Positions 28,192 to 36,052 of a stretch of DNA of 64,000 nt are shown here, one piece after another. The notes below the pieces were generated by a model. That model was not told the origin of the DNA, did not search any database, and saw nothing but the letters and a program-made list of their open reading frames with translations. Source of the DNA: Pseudomonas sp. R84 (GTDB lineage: Bacteria > Pseudomonadota > Gammaproteobacteria > Pseudomonadales > Pseudomonadaceae). The DNA lies in NCBI RefSeq assembly GCF_009834515.1, contig NZ_CP019426.1, positions 4,019,501 to 4,083,500 on the forward strand, given 5' to 3'. The position numbers and the translations under genes were made by a program. The first letter of the stretch is position 1; each line of letters begins with the position of its first letter.

Positions 28192-28749
28192 ATGTCATTG
28201 TTGAGCAAAAAAGCCGTCGTCCTGCTGGTGGCTGCCCTCGCCGGTTTCGGCGCCCTCCACGCGCAAGCGGCCAAGAAAAATGCCGGCACCGAGAAAGTCT
28301 CGATGCTCGAGGGCAAGTTCACCTTTGTGCTGCCAAAAGGTTTCGTCGCCGACCCGCTGCCGACCAGCCCGAGCGGGACCACGGGCACGATGTACACCAA
28401 CGAGGCCACAAAAACCGTGGTCATTACCGCTGAAAACAAGATCCCCGAAGGCCAGCACGTCAAGGACAACGACGGCCAGTTCCTCGACGGCAGCGTGTCG
28501 AGCTTCATCGAAGATCAGCGCAAGGCCTTGCCGGATTTCAACAAACTCAGCGAAAAAAGCCTGACCCAGAAAGGCACCGGCCTTGGCCTTCGTCAGGTCG
28601 ACAGCACTGCGACCCAGGGCGGTGGCCAGACCCTCAACACCACGCTAATGGCCGGCTCCGGCACGAAGATGGCGCTGGTGCAGGTGATCTCCCGCGCCAG
28701 CGACAAGAGGGGTCACGATGCCTTGGTGAAAACCATCCTCAAGGATTGA
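28192..28749 (+). CDS. Exported protein of unknown function
   Basis: 185 residues. Signal peptide about residues 1-26 (VVLLVAALAGFGALHAQA). The mature part (EGKFTFVLPKGFVADPLPTSPSG...LVQVISRASDKRGHDALVKTILKD) resembles small periplasmic proteins with a PsbP/DcrB-like fold, but this is only an impression. Overlaps the end of the convergent hydrolase gene by 11 bp. Confidence 0.7.
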   Translation: MSLLSKKAVVLLVAALAGFGALHAQAAKKNAGTEKVSMLEGKFTFVLPKGFVADPLPTSPSGTTGTMYTNEATKTVVITAENKIPEGQHVKDNDGQFLDGSVSSFIEDQRKALPDFNKLSEKSLTQKGTGLGLRQVDSTATQGGGQTLNTTLMAGSGTKMALVQVISRASDKRGHDALVKTILKD

Positions 28750-29455
28750 GCTGCTGCAACCAGCCGTTCAAGTCGCGCAGCTCGGCCGCACTGATACTGT
28801 GGCCGACGCCGGGATAGGCATGGAACTGCGGTTTGTAGCCCAGTTTCTGTAGTTGCGCATTTGCCTCAGTGCCGTTTTTATACGGCACCGGATCATCGGC
28901 CGTGCCGTGGCCGATGAAGATGCTCAGTGGCAACGGCTGCTGTTCGGCCTTGAGTTCACTCTTCAACACCGGCAACAAACGCCCGCTCAACGCGGCGATC
29001 CCGCCGACCGCCACTGGCGGCCGCAGCCCGACCTCGTAGGTCATCATCGCGCCCTGACTGAAGCCGATCAGGAACACCTTGCTCGGGGTGGTGTGATATT
29101 TCTTCGCCGCTTGCGCGATAAAGTCGCGAAGTTTCTGGCCACTGACCTTCAGATCATCGGTCTCGCCGTTGTAGGCGCCTTCGCCTTTCTTGCGAAACCA
29201 TTGGTAGCGCCCTTCACCCAACGACAGCGGCGCCTGCACCGACAGGTAGTTGTATTGCTTCGGGAGCTGGAATTTCATACCAATCAGGTCGGCCTCGTTA
29301 CTGCCGTAACCGTGCAGGAAAATCACCAGCGGACGCGCCTCGGCGTCAGCGTGCACCTGCTCGATGTACTTGAGCGGCAGATCGGATTGCAGCGTGGTTT
29401 GCGCCTGCACAGCGCTGGACGCCAGCAGGGTCAAGAGAGCAAAGACCTTCAACAT
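28739..29455 (-). CDS. Secreted carboxylesterase/phospholipase-type alpha/beta hydrolase
   Basis: 238 residues with a signal peptide (MLKVFALLTLLASSAVQA). Nucleophile elbow GFSQGAMM, oxyanion region IFLHGYGSNEADLIG and catalytic histidine in YPGVGHSISAAELRDLNGWL are visible; IFIGHGTADDPVPYKNG carries the Asp. ATG 29455 has AAGG at optimal distance. The frame extends upstream into REP sequence, which I excluded. Substrate unknown. Confidence 0.85.
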   Translation of the reverse strand: MLKVFALLTLLASSAVQAQTTLQSDLPLKYIEQVHADAEARPLVIFLHGYGSNEADLIGMKFQLPKQYNYLSVQAPLSLGEGRYQWFRKKGEGAYNGETDDLKVSGQKLRDFIAQAAKKYHTTPSKVFLIGFSQGAMMTYEVGLRPPVAVGGIAALSGRLLPVLKSELKAEQQPLPLSIFIGHGTADDPVPYKNGTEANAQLQKLGYKPQFHAYPGVGHSISAAELRDLNGWLQQLNP

Positions 29456-29538
29456 AGAGCCTTCCTTCACGGAGTGTCGGGTTCGGGGGGAGCCTAACAT
29501 CCTCGGCCGAGGATCCAAATTCGGTGGTGTTGCTGATG

Positions 29539-29614
29539 CCGCCATCGCGAGCAGGCTCACTCCTACATTTGGAATGCGTTCCCCTGTAGGAGTGAGCCTG
29601 CTCGCGATGAGGCC
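29539..29614. repeat. REP pair, family A, reversed orientation
   Basis: Here the arms face the other way (CGCGAGCAGGCTCACTCCTA first, then the inverse) with only about 20 bases between, unlike the other family A pairs. It lies between two convergently placed gene ends/starts. Confidence 0.9.
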
Positions 29615-29636
29615 ATTAGCCCCAACGGAGATCCGG

Positions 29637-30749
29637 TCAGTCGTTGGTCAATTTGCCCGTCCGAAACGCCACCCGCCCCGCCACTTTCGCTTGCCAGATC
29701 CCCGGCTCGGTGTAGCGCCCGCGATCCAGCGCAAACAACACGCCACTGGTGCCTGCACGCACGGTGGTCACGCGATCCTGCAACGGATCCACCACTTCAA
29801 ACAGCGCATCGCCCTGCTCCACCCACTCACCAGCATTGCGCAGGAAACTCACCACGCCATGGTGCGGCGCAAACAGGTATTCAGTGCCCTCGAACGGCAG
29901 ACCTTCACAGCACTCGCTCGGCGCCGCCGGCCACTCGCCGCTGATGAACCCCTGCTCCGCGAGAAAACCGAGAATCGCTTCACAATTGGCCTGCGCCTGA
30001 TCGACCCGGGTGTCGCCCATGCTGCCCAGTTCCAGCGTGGTCGCCAGGTTCGCTGCTGGAATCGCGGCATTCGGGAACGCCCGCGCCAGACGCAGCCACG
30101 GCGTCGAGCAGGACTCATCGAACGAACTGCCGCCGGAATCTTCACACAGCAGCGCCACGCCAGCCTTCAAACGTGCCGCCAGCGATTGCCACTGAGGCCA
30201 GTGCTGCGGCAGCGCGTACAAGTGAATCGCCGCGTCGAAATCACAATGCAAATCGAGGGTGATGTCGGCATCGCAGGCATGGCGCAGCAACAAACGATGC
30301 AACGCTTCCAGTTGCGAGGCCGGGGCCGGCAGCTCATCGAACACCTGGCCCATGGTTTGGCGGATCAGCGCAACGTTGGCCTCGGCGTCCGCGCCCAGAC
30401 GTTCACCGATCAACGCCCCGACCGGTGCGCTGAGTTCGACGAAGGCACGGTTGAAGTTCTTGCCGCTGCCCAGTTCGAAGCGGCCCATGTGCGCGCCTTG
30501 CAGGTGTTGATCGAGGCCGATCGGGTTGGCCACCGGCACCAATTCGATCACGCCTTGCAAACGGCCTTGCTGCTCGAGTTCATTGAAGCGCTGCTTGAGC
30601 TCCCACGCGGTGCGCATGCCCGGCAGTTCATCGGCGTGCAGGCTGGCCTGGATGTACACCTTGCGGGTGCCCGCGCCATAGCGAAACACGCTGAGCGAGC
30701 GTTCGCTGCCCAAATGGCTCCAGGGCAGAACATGGTCGATGCGTTGCAT
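29637..30749 (-). CDS. Succinylglutamate desuccinylase/aspartoacylase family (M14) protein
   Basis: 370-residue zinc carboxypeptidase-fold deacylase. Zinc ligands H38 and E41 (LHADELPG) and the later histidine in ITLDLHCDFDAAIHLY are present. The C-terminal domain is a beta/biotinyl-like fold (HHGVVSFLRNAGEWVEQGDALFEVVDPLQ). Such proteins, including AotO, often sit with basic amino acid transporters; an amino-acid binding protein is encoded just upstream, but a terminator and a REPIN separate them. Confidence 0.85.
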   Translation of the reverse strand: MQRIDHVLPWSHLGSERSLSVFRYGAGTRKVYIQASLHADELPGMRTAWELKQRFNELEQQGRLQGVIELVPVANPIGLDQHLQGAHMGRFELGSGKNFNRAFVELSAPVGALIGERLGADAEANVALIRQTMGQVFDELPAPASQLEALHRLLLRHACDADITLDLHCDFDAAIHLYALPQHWPQWQSLAARLKAGVALLCEDSGGSSFDESCSTPWLRLARAFPNAAIPAANLATTLELGSMGDTRVDQAQANCEAILGFLAEQGFISGEWPAAPSECCEGLPFEGTEYLFAPHHGVVSFLRNAGEWVEQGDALFEVVDPLQDRVTTVRAGTSGVLFALDRGRYTEPGIWQAKVAGRVAFRTGKLTND

Positions 30750-30781
30750 GGGTAACTCCTCAATATCTGGATCACAAAGAT

Positions 30782-30879
30782 CCCCTGTAGGAGTGAGCCT
30801 GCTCGCGATAGCGGTGGGTCAGCCAACACATTCATTGAATGACACACCGCTATCGCGAGCAGGCGAAGGCCTACAAGGG
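30782..30879. repeat. REPIN, family A, one arm decayed
   Basis: Left arm is standard; the right arm reads GAGCAGGCGAAGGCCTACAA instead of GAGCAGGCTCACTCCTACAA, so five or so positions no longer pair. Confidence 0.9.
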
Positions 30880-30898
30880 TCTCACCACAATTAGAGCG

Positions 30899-30937
30899 CA
30901 AAAAAAGTGGCCACCGCGCAAACGGGGCCACTTTTTT
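30899..30937 (-). terminator. Terminator of the amino acid binding protein gene
   Basis: Stem AAAAAGTGGCC / GGCCACTTTTT with a T-run on the minus strand, ending 10 bp after the stop codon. Confidence 0.9.
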
Positions 30938-30947
30938 CTACGGCGTA

Positions 30948-31727
30948 TTAATGGCCGTACACATCAAAGTCGAAGTATTTGTCCTGGACTTTCTTGTACT
31001 CGCCATTGGCGCGGATTTCGGTGATGGCTTTGTTGAATTGCTCGGCCAGCGCGGTATCGCCCTTGCGCACCGCAATGCCGGCGCCACCGCCGAAGTACTT
31101 GGCGTCTTCGTAGGTCGGGCCAACGAATTCGAAGCCTTTGCCGGCGTCGGTTTTCAGGAAACCGTCGCTGAGGTTGACCGAGTCGGCCAGCATCGCGTCG
31201 ATACGCCCGGAAACCATGTCGAGGTTGGCTTCCTGCTGTGAGCCGTAACGCACCAGGTCGATCCCGGCTGGCACCAACACTTCAGTGGCGTAACGGTCGT
31301 GGGTACTGGCACGCAGCACACCGACTTTCTTGCCTTTGAGTTCGGTCAGCGGGTCTTTCACGCCCGAGCCTTCCTTCATCACGAAGCGCGCCGGGGTGTG
31401 GTAGTACTTGATGGTGAAATCGACGTTTTTCTTACGGTCATCGGTGATGGTCATCGACGACAGAATCGCGTCGATCTTCTTCACTTTCAGCGCCGGGATC
31501 AGGCCATCGAATTCCTGCTCGACCCAAGTGCATTTGACTTTCATCTGCGCGCACAGCGCATCGCCGATATCGACGTCGAAACCGGTGAGTTTGCCGTCAG
31601 GGGTTTTCATCGAGAATGGCGGGTAACCGGCTTCGATACCGATGCGGATCGGCTTGGCGTCTTCGGCCACAGCGGTCAGGGACAACATCGACAGTGCCAG
31701 GGCACCGAACATCACTAGCTTCTTCAT
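30948..31727 (-). CDS. Polar/basic amino acid ABC transporter binding protein
   Basis: 259 residues, family 3 solute-binding protein of the HisJ/ArgT/AotJ type. Signal peptide ends at AVA; the mature part [35 protein letters not shown] is the family signature, and [30 protein letters not shown] matches Lys/Arg/Orn or His binders. No permease or ATPase genes are adjacent, so it probably works with a transporter encoded elsewhere. Confidence 0.9.
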   Translation of the reverse strand: MKKLVMFGALALSMLSLTAVAEDAKPIRIGIEAGYPPFSMKTPDGKLTGFDVDIGDALCAQMKVKCTWVEQEFDGLIPALKVKKIDAILSSMTITDDRKKNVDFTIKYYHTPARFVMKEGSGVKDPLTELKGKKVGVLRASTHDRYATEVLVPAGIDLVRYGSQQEANLDMVSGRIDAMLADSVNLSDGFLKTDAGKGFEFVGPTYEDAKYFGGGAGIAVRKGDTALAEQFNKAITEIRANGEYKKVQDKYFDFDVYGH

Positions 31728-31878
31728 TTATAACTCCTGTGTGCGGAGGCTTTTATTGGCAGCTTTCGATTCAGCGTTCGGTCATGGCCAATTGGCTACA
31801 AAAACCGAAGTGGCCGGCAGTCTATGGCGGCGCGCACAGGGTAAATTGTGTTTAAGCGACAAATACTTACGAAAGATC

Positions 31879-31912
31879 GGCGCACCGATTGACCGGGGTC
31901 AACGGGTGCGCC
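31879..31912. repeat. Two-part perfect inverted repeat
   Basis: GGCGCACC / GGTGCGCC outside and TTGACC / GGTCAA inside, 34 bases in all, in the 247-bp gap between the binding-protein promoter and the rhodanese gene end. No T-run follows, so it is either an operator or an mRNA 3' structure. Confidence 0.7.
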
Positions 31913-31974
31913 GTCGTGGTGCAAAGGCTGTAGGACAAGCGCTTTTTTTGCTCAGGAATTCTCTTAAACGGACG

Positions 31975-32403
31975 TCAGCATTCGCAGCCGATGGCGGTTT
32001 TGCCGACTTGCTCAACGCTCAGTTGAAAGCCTTCATCCAGCCATCCGGTAACGCCGCCGATCATCTCCTTGACCGGATACCCCAGCGCCGCCAGTTTCAC
32101 CGCTGCCTTGTTCGCGCCGTTGCAGTGCGGGCCGGCGCAATAGACCACGAACAGCGTGGTTTTCGGGTAACTCGCCAGTTCCGCCGCCGTCAGCAAACGG
32201 TTCGGGATATTGATCGCGCCCGATACATGCCCGCGCTCAAAGGCCAGCGGCCCACGGACATCGACCAAGACAAAATCGATCTCGCCGGCCTCCTGGCTGC
32301 TGAACACGTCAGAACAATCGGTCTCGAAGGTCAGACGATTGCTGAAGTGCATCAGGGCAATCGCCGACGTAGCGGCAGGGATGTCGCGAACCAGACTGAC
32401 CAT
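31975..32403 (-). CDS. Single-domain rhodanese-like sulfurtransferase
   Basis: 142 residues. Rhodanese signatures are VLVDVRGPLAFERGHVSGAINIP and the active loop VVYCAGPHCNGANKAA with C89 as the likely persulfide cysteine. AAGGAG precedes ATG 32403. Divergent from the FtrA-like regulator; such regulator/rhodanese pairs recur in proteobacteria, so co-regulation is likely. Confidence 0.88.
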   Translation of the reverse strand: MVSLVRDIPAATSAIALMHFSNRLTFETDCSDVFSSQEAGEIDFVLVDVRGPLAFERGHVSGAINIPNRLLTAAELASYPKTTLFVVYCAGPHCNGANKAAVKLAALGYPVKEMIGGVTGWLDEGFQLSVEQVGKTAIGCEC

Positions 32404-32504
32404 GGGTGTTGCTCCTTTATCTGAACGGGTGTGAACAGACTTTATCGAGCGGTCGCTTGCGGCTACAGTGGCGCACAAGACACTCACCGGGAATTTTCCG
32501 CCAA

Positions 32505-33479
32505 ATGCCGACATCACCAGGTCTGGTCGCAATTCTGGCCTACGACGGCCTCTGCACATTCGAGTTCGGCATCGCCGTGGAGGTCTTCGGCCTGACCCGG
32601 CCGGAGTTCGATTTCCCGTGGTACACCCACGCCATTGCGGCGGTCGATCAAGGCCCGATGCGCGCCTTGGGCGGGATTCAGGTGCTGGCCGATGGCGGTC
32701 TGGAATTGTTGGCCGAAGCGCGCACCATCATCATTCCCGGCTGGCGCGATCGCAGTGCGCCGGTGCCTCCAGCATTGATCGACGCGCTGTGCCAGGCCCA
32801 TGCCCGAGGTGCGCGATTACTGTCGATCTGTTCCGGTGTATTTGTGCTGGCGGCCACCGGCCTGCTCGACGGCCACGGCGCCACCACCCATTGGCGGTAC
32901 ACGGCGGAACTGGCGCAGCGCTTCCCGGCGATTGCTGTCGATGCCGATGTGCTTTACGTCGATTCCGGTCAGTTGATCACTTCGGCCGGCAGCGCGGCCG
33001 GGATCGATGCCTGCCTGCATCTGGTGGCACGGGACTTCGGCACGCAAGTCGCCAACTCGGTGGCGCGGCGTCTGGTGATGTCGCCGCAACGTACTGGCGG
33101 TCAGGCGCAGTTCATTCCGACACCAGTCAGCCCTACCCCGCGCAATGATCTGTCGCGGGTGATGCAATGGGCGCGCGAGCGTTTGCATGAACCGCTGGAG
33201 GTGCGCGATCTGGCCAGTGAAGCGGCGATGAGTGAGCGTACGTTTCTGCGGCGGTTTACCGAGGCTAGCGGGCAGTCGCCCAAGGCGTGGTTGCAGCATG
33301 AACGGTTGGCGCGGGCGCGGGAGTTGCTGGAGAGTACGCCGGACAATACCGAGCAGATTGCCGAGCGTTGTGGTTATCGGTCGGTGGAGAGTTTTCGTGT
33401 GGCGTTTCGTGGGGTGGTGGGGGTGCCGCCGTCGGTGTATCGGGAGCGGTTTGGGCGGGGTGTGAGGGTTGAATCCTGA
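32505..33479 (+). CDS. ftrA: FtrA-like transcriptional regulator (GlxA family)
   Basis: 324 residues: an N-terminal DJ-1/PfpI amidase-like domain (1-170, with LLSICSGVFVLAATGLLDG at the nucleophile-elbow position) and a C-terminal AraC double HTH (WARERLHEPLEVRDLASEAAMSERTFLRRFTEASGQSPKAWL; CGYRSVESFRVAFRGVVGVPPSVYRERF). ATG 32505 preferred; the frame is open further upstream, across the promoter. Codon use in the last 80 codons is notably G-rich. Confidence 0.85.
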   Translation: MPTSPGLVAILAYDGLCTFEFGIAVEVFGLTRPEFDFPWYTHAIAAVDQGPMRALGGIQVLADGGLELLAEARTIIIPGWRDRSAPVPPALIDALCQAHARGARLLSICSGVFVLAATGLLDGHGATTHWRYTAELAQRFPAIAVDADVLYVDSGQLITSAGSAAGIDACLHLVARDFGTQVANSVARRLVMSPQRTGGQAQFIPTPVSPTPRNDLSRVMQWARERLHEPLEVRDLASEAAMSERTFLRRFTEASGQSPKAWLQHERLARARELLESTPDNTEQIAERCGYRSVESFRVAFRGVVGVPPSVYRERFGRGVRVES

Positions 33480-33491
33480 GGTGATTTTGAA

Positions 33492-33569
33492 GGCGCCTTC
33501 GCGAGCAAGCTCGCTCCCACAGGGGGTACGCATTTCAAAGGTGGGAGCGAGCCTGCTCGCGAAGTCGCC
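33492..33569. repeat. REPIN, family B
   Basis: GCGCCTTCGCGAGCAAGCTC and the inverse GAGCCTGCTCGCGAAG-TCGCC, short loop of about 28 bases, directly after the ftrA stop. Confidence 0.93.
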
Positions 33570-33602
33570 CAGTCAAACGCAGCATCATTTAGACATCAGC
33601 CA

Positions 33603-33902
33603 CAAGGCTACAGCGCCTTGCGCCTTTGCCTACAACTACGCCAGAATCCGCCGGCTTGTGCGGCTTGGGGGCTGCCGGTAACTTGGTTCGCGTCACGGAA
33701 TGTTCAGTGATCGGGTTTAGTCGCTCGGTGTCATCTCTAGCTAGCAAGCTGTTATTCAGTCTGGCATTTCCATGCCTGCACTCAATGGCGGCTATGCGCA
33801 GGGCGCTTTCGAGCGCGCCGGTTTAGCTAGGAGGCCGGTCGACTAACCTGCGTATAGCTGCCACCCAATGTTTAGTCGCAAACGGTGTCAGCCTCATTGA
33901 GG
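33603..33902 (+). ncRNA. Structured 5' leader / candidate RNA upstream of the DUF6124 gene
   Basis: The 340-bp stretch before 33914 has no convincing gene but dense potential RNA structure. From 5' to 3': hairpin CAAGGC/GCCTTG (33603-33620); CCGGC/GCCGG (33651-33678); GGCAT-TTCC-ATGCC (33763-33776); then a long-range stem, 33786-33802 with 33847-33863, 17 pairs including two G-U, closing a three-way junction that holds GCGCT-TTCG-AGCGC (33803-33816) and CCGG/CCGG (33818-33838) with AGGAGG in its loop. The motif GTTTAGTCGC-N2/4-GGTGTCA occurs on both sides (33715-33733 and 33870-33890). A last hairpin CCTC-ATT-GAGG (33892-33902) covers the only Shine-Dalgarno-like bases before the ATG. Type (leader, independent RNA, or repeat element) is undecided. 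Confidence 0.5.
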
Positions 33903-33913
33903 TTTCCTAGCAT

Positions 33914-34294
33914 ATGTTCAAAATAACGCCGAATCCGCCCGAAACAGAAGCGGAAGTCGATCCAAATCCAACGTCCCCCTATTCCACACCGGGCTCCAGA
34001 AAACTCCACGAAGCCGCCGAACGCGCCCTCGATCATTACCTGAAACCCACACCGCCATCACCACCGCGCAGACCCAGCACCATGTTCCTCGTCGACCCGA
34101 ACACCGGCGCCGAAGACCTCATGGCCCACGCCTGCGAATCCATGGCCTCGGCCAGCATCATGCTCAGCGACTTCGCCGCCCTGCTCGACTCGCCCTACCG
34201 CAACACCGTGCTTGGCATCCAGCAAGTGGTCATGCTCGGCGAACTCGCGGTCAACCGCGCCCTCGACAAAATCGAACTCGCCCTGAGGCAATAA
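33914..34294 (+). CDS. DUF6124 (formerly DUF3077-like) family protein
   Basis: 126-residue cytoplasmic protein common in Pseudomonas. A variable Pro-rich N-terminus (MFKITPNPPETEAEVDPNP) precedes the conserved helical part FLVDPNTGAEDLMAHACESMASASIMLSDFA and GIQQVVMLGELAVNRALDKIEL. No enzymatic motif. The C-terminal part is predicted all-alpha. Long structured leader upstream; a small gene follows 2 bp after the stop. Function unknown. Confidence 0.85.
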   Translation: MFKITPNPPETEAEVDPNPTSPYSTPGSRKLHEAAERALDHYLKPTPPSPPRRPSTMFLVDPNTGAEDLMAHACESMASASIMLSDFAALLDSPYRNTVLGIQQVVMLGELAVNRALDKIELALRQ

Positions 34295-34296
34295 AC

Positions 34297-34566
34297 ATGT
34301 CCAACAAAACCGATGCACAAGTCGTCGCGGCACTGGTGGCCATGGGCTTCAATGAGCGGGACGGACGCTGGGCACAGAACGCCTGCCTGGTGCTGTTCGA
34401 AAGCGAACGCGAATCCATCGTCGCCTCCGCCGTCACCGCCCTTCCCCAACTCGATGAACTGGAAATCGACGCCGTGCTACCCGCATTGCGCCGCGTAACC
34501 CGCCGGTTCCCCTCACTGCAAAGAACCGTGGCCGACACACTGGCCGAGATGTCGCACGCGGCCTGA
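34297..34566 (+). CDS. Small hypothetical protein co-transcribed with DUF6124
   Basis: 89 residues, acidic/helical (MSNKTDAQVVAALVAMGFNE...LPQLDELEIDAVLPALRRVTRRFPSLQRTVADTLAEMSHAA). Begins two bases after the DUF6124 stop, so the pair is an operon. I recognise no family. GC and codon use match neighbours. Confidence 0.7.
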   Translation: MSNKTDAQVVAALVAMGFNERDGRWAQNACLVLFESERESIVASAVTALPQLDELEIDAVLPALRRVTRRFPSLQRTVADTLAEMSHAA

Positions 34567-34583
34567 TTGACCGCGTGATCGTT

Positions 34584-34680
34584 CTTCGCGAGCAGGCTCG
34601 CTCCCACACTAGATCTGCGGTGGCTCATGGTATTTGAGTACACCGCCGATCCAATGTGGGAGCGAGCCTGCTCTCGATGG
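34584..34680. repeat. REPIN, family B
   Basis: TTCGCGAGCAGGCTCGCTCC and inverse arm GGAGCGAGCCTGCTCTCGA (one transition) between the DUF6124 operon and the toxin gene. Confidence 0.93.
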
Positions 34681-34844
34681 CGTTCTTTCTGCCGACGGAT
34701 ATCTATAACTGCAATCCTCGCTTGATTTATATCCGTTCTGATATAACCTGTTATTAAAGTTCTTTCCGCCATTCCTTGCAACACAACGCTGCATCACGAT
34801 TCCAACCGGGCGATTACGCTTTTCCTATCAACAAGGAGAAGTCG

Positions 34845-35168
34845 ATGCCAAGACACAAGGATGTGAGGTTTGTCGGGAGTGCGCTTAAAGATCTGAAAGA
34901 ATTCCCACCCGATGCCCGCAGAGCAGCGGGGTTTCAGTTGGATCTCTTGCAGCAGGGCGACGAACCGTTTGATTGGCGGCCAATGAAAACGGTCGGACGG
35001 GGCGTCAACGAAATCAGAATCACCGAGGACTCAGGGGCGTTTCGAGTGTTCTACGTGGTCAGCCGACCTGAAGCGATCTATGTGCTGCACGCCATGCACA
35101 AGACCACGCGCAAAACTGAAACGCGAGATATCGAACTGGCACGCGCCAGATACCAGGAAATAAGGTAG
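34845..35168 (+). CDS. RelE/HigB-like toxin (Gp49 family)
   Basis: 107 residues. Family signatures are VRFVGSALKDLKEFPPDARRAAGFQLDLLQQG, FRVFYVVSRPEAIYVLHAMHKTTRKT, ending in a basic tail. Members are ribosome-dependent mRNA interferases or inactive relatives. Start ATG 34845 has AAGGAG six bases upstream. Upstream DNA (34690-34780) is distinctly AT-rich and carries TTGATTTATATC and GATATAACC, a likely autoregulated promoter. The antitoxin gene follows after 3 bp. Confidence 0.88.
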   Translation: MPRHKDVRFVGSALKDLKEFPPDARRAAGFQLDLLQQGDEPFDWRPMKTVGRGVNEIRITEDSGAFRVFYVVSRPEAIYVLHAMHKTTRKTETRDIELARARYQEIR

Positions 35169-35171
35169 ACC

Positions 35172-35483
35172 ATGATGGATCATCAAAATCTTTCCCAGCG
35201 CTATTCAAGTGTCTGGGATGCACTGGAAGACACGCCGCAGGATGCCGCCAATATGCGTCTGCGGGCTAAACTGATGCGCACGCTTTGCGAGACCATTCGA
35301 GCTTGGGAGCTTCCTCAAAAAGAAGCAGCCAAACGCTTGGGAATTACCCAGCCACGGCTTAACGATGTGCTCAATGGAAAAATCGACAAGTTCTCTTTGG
35401 ATGCGCTGGTCAATTTGTCAGCCGCAGCAAAGCTGCAGGTAGACATCTGTTTCCCTTTGGGTCAACCGCTGCAATGGGCCTGA
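35172..35483 (+). CDS. XRE-family antitoxin (HigA-like, HTH_37)
   Basis: 103 residues. HTH at about 45-80 (LPQKEAAKRLGITQPRLNDVLNGKIDKFSLDALVNLSAAAKLQVDI). Downstream of its toxin, the HigBA order. Two ATGs (35172, 35175) are both possible. Expected to neutralise the toxin and repress the operon. Confidence 0.88.
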   Translation: MMDHQNLSQRYSSVWDALEDTPQDAANMRLRAKLMRTLCETIRAWELPQKEAAKRLGITQPRLNDVLNGKIDKFSLDALVNLSAAAKLQVDICFPLGQPLQWA

Positions 35484-35514
35484 TACAAAGCTGACTCGTC
35501 GCCAACATTTTGTA

Positions 35515-35546
35515 CAAAAAAATGATGAGGGGGCATCGCCCCTCTC
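35515..35546 (-). terminator. FKBP gene terminator
   Basis: On the minus strand a GAGGGGC/GCCCCCTC stem is followed by TCATCATTTTTTT, just after the FKBP stop codon and convergent with the antitoxin gene. Confidence 0.85.
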
Positions 35547-35571
35547 ACGGCCAAAGCAGACCCTGCTCAAC

Positions 35572-35910
35572 TCAATCCTCCCGCGTAAGCACTTCCAACA
35601 ACTCAATCTCAAACACCAGATTCGAATTCGGCGGGATCTTGCCCATCGTCCGCTCGCCATACCCCAGATGCGCCGGCACCAGCAATTTACGTTTGCCCCC
35701 CACCTGCATCCCCATCAAGCCCTGATCCCAACCCTTGATCACCCGCCCGGTGCCAATCACGCACTGAAAAGGTTTGCCACGGCTGTAGGAAGAATCGAAC
35801 TCGCTGCCGTCTTCCAGCCAGCCCGTGTATTGGGTGGTGATCAGCGCGCCTTTGACGGCGGCTTTGCCTTCGCCGATCTGAAGATCGATTACCTGTAGTT
35901 CATTGGTCAT
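35572..35910 (-). CDS. FKBP-type peptidyl-prolyl isomerase
   Basis: 112 residues, a single FKBP domain without signal peptide, so cytoplasmic. ALITTQYTGWLEDGSEFDSSYSRGKPFQCVIGTGRVIKGWDQGLMGMQVGGKRKLLVPAHLGYGER and the closing NLVFEIELLEV carry the conserved active-site residues (Y, D, F, V-I, W). ATG 35910 gives the standard start MTNELQVIDLQIGEG; the open frame continues upstream but into the divergent promoter. Confidence 0.93.
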   Translation of the reverse strand: MTNELQVIDLQIGEGKAAVKGALITTQYTGWLEDGSEFDSSYSRGKPFQCVIGTGRVIKGWDQGLMGMQVGGKRKLLVPAHLGYGERTMGKIPPNSNLVFEIELLEVLTRED

Positions 35911-36052
35911 GTTCGTGGACTCTTTACGGTTGGCCCGATCGGGCGCGGATGGCGTTTTTCGCAGAATCCGCTGCCGATGGCAATCCATGGAACCGAAACA
36001 CGCGCCATCGCTCACATGTTTATCGACATCGTATTAAGCCAGGGAAGCTCTG

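Noticed and set aside
29637..31727. aot (arginine/ornithine transport) operon
   Set aside because: A binding protein and an AotO-like M14 protein are near each other, but permease and ATPase genes are missing and a terminator plus REPIN lie between, so I did not assign aotJ/aotO.
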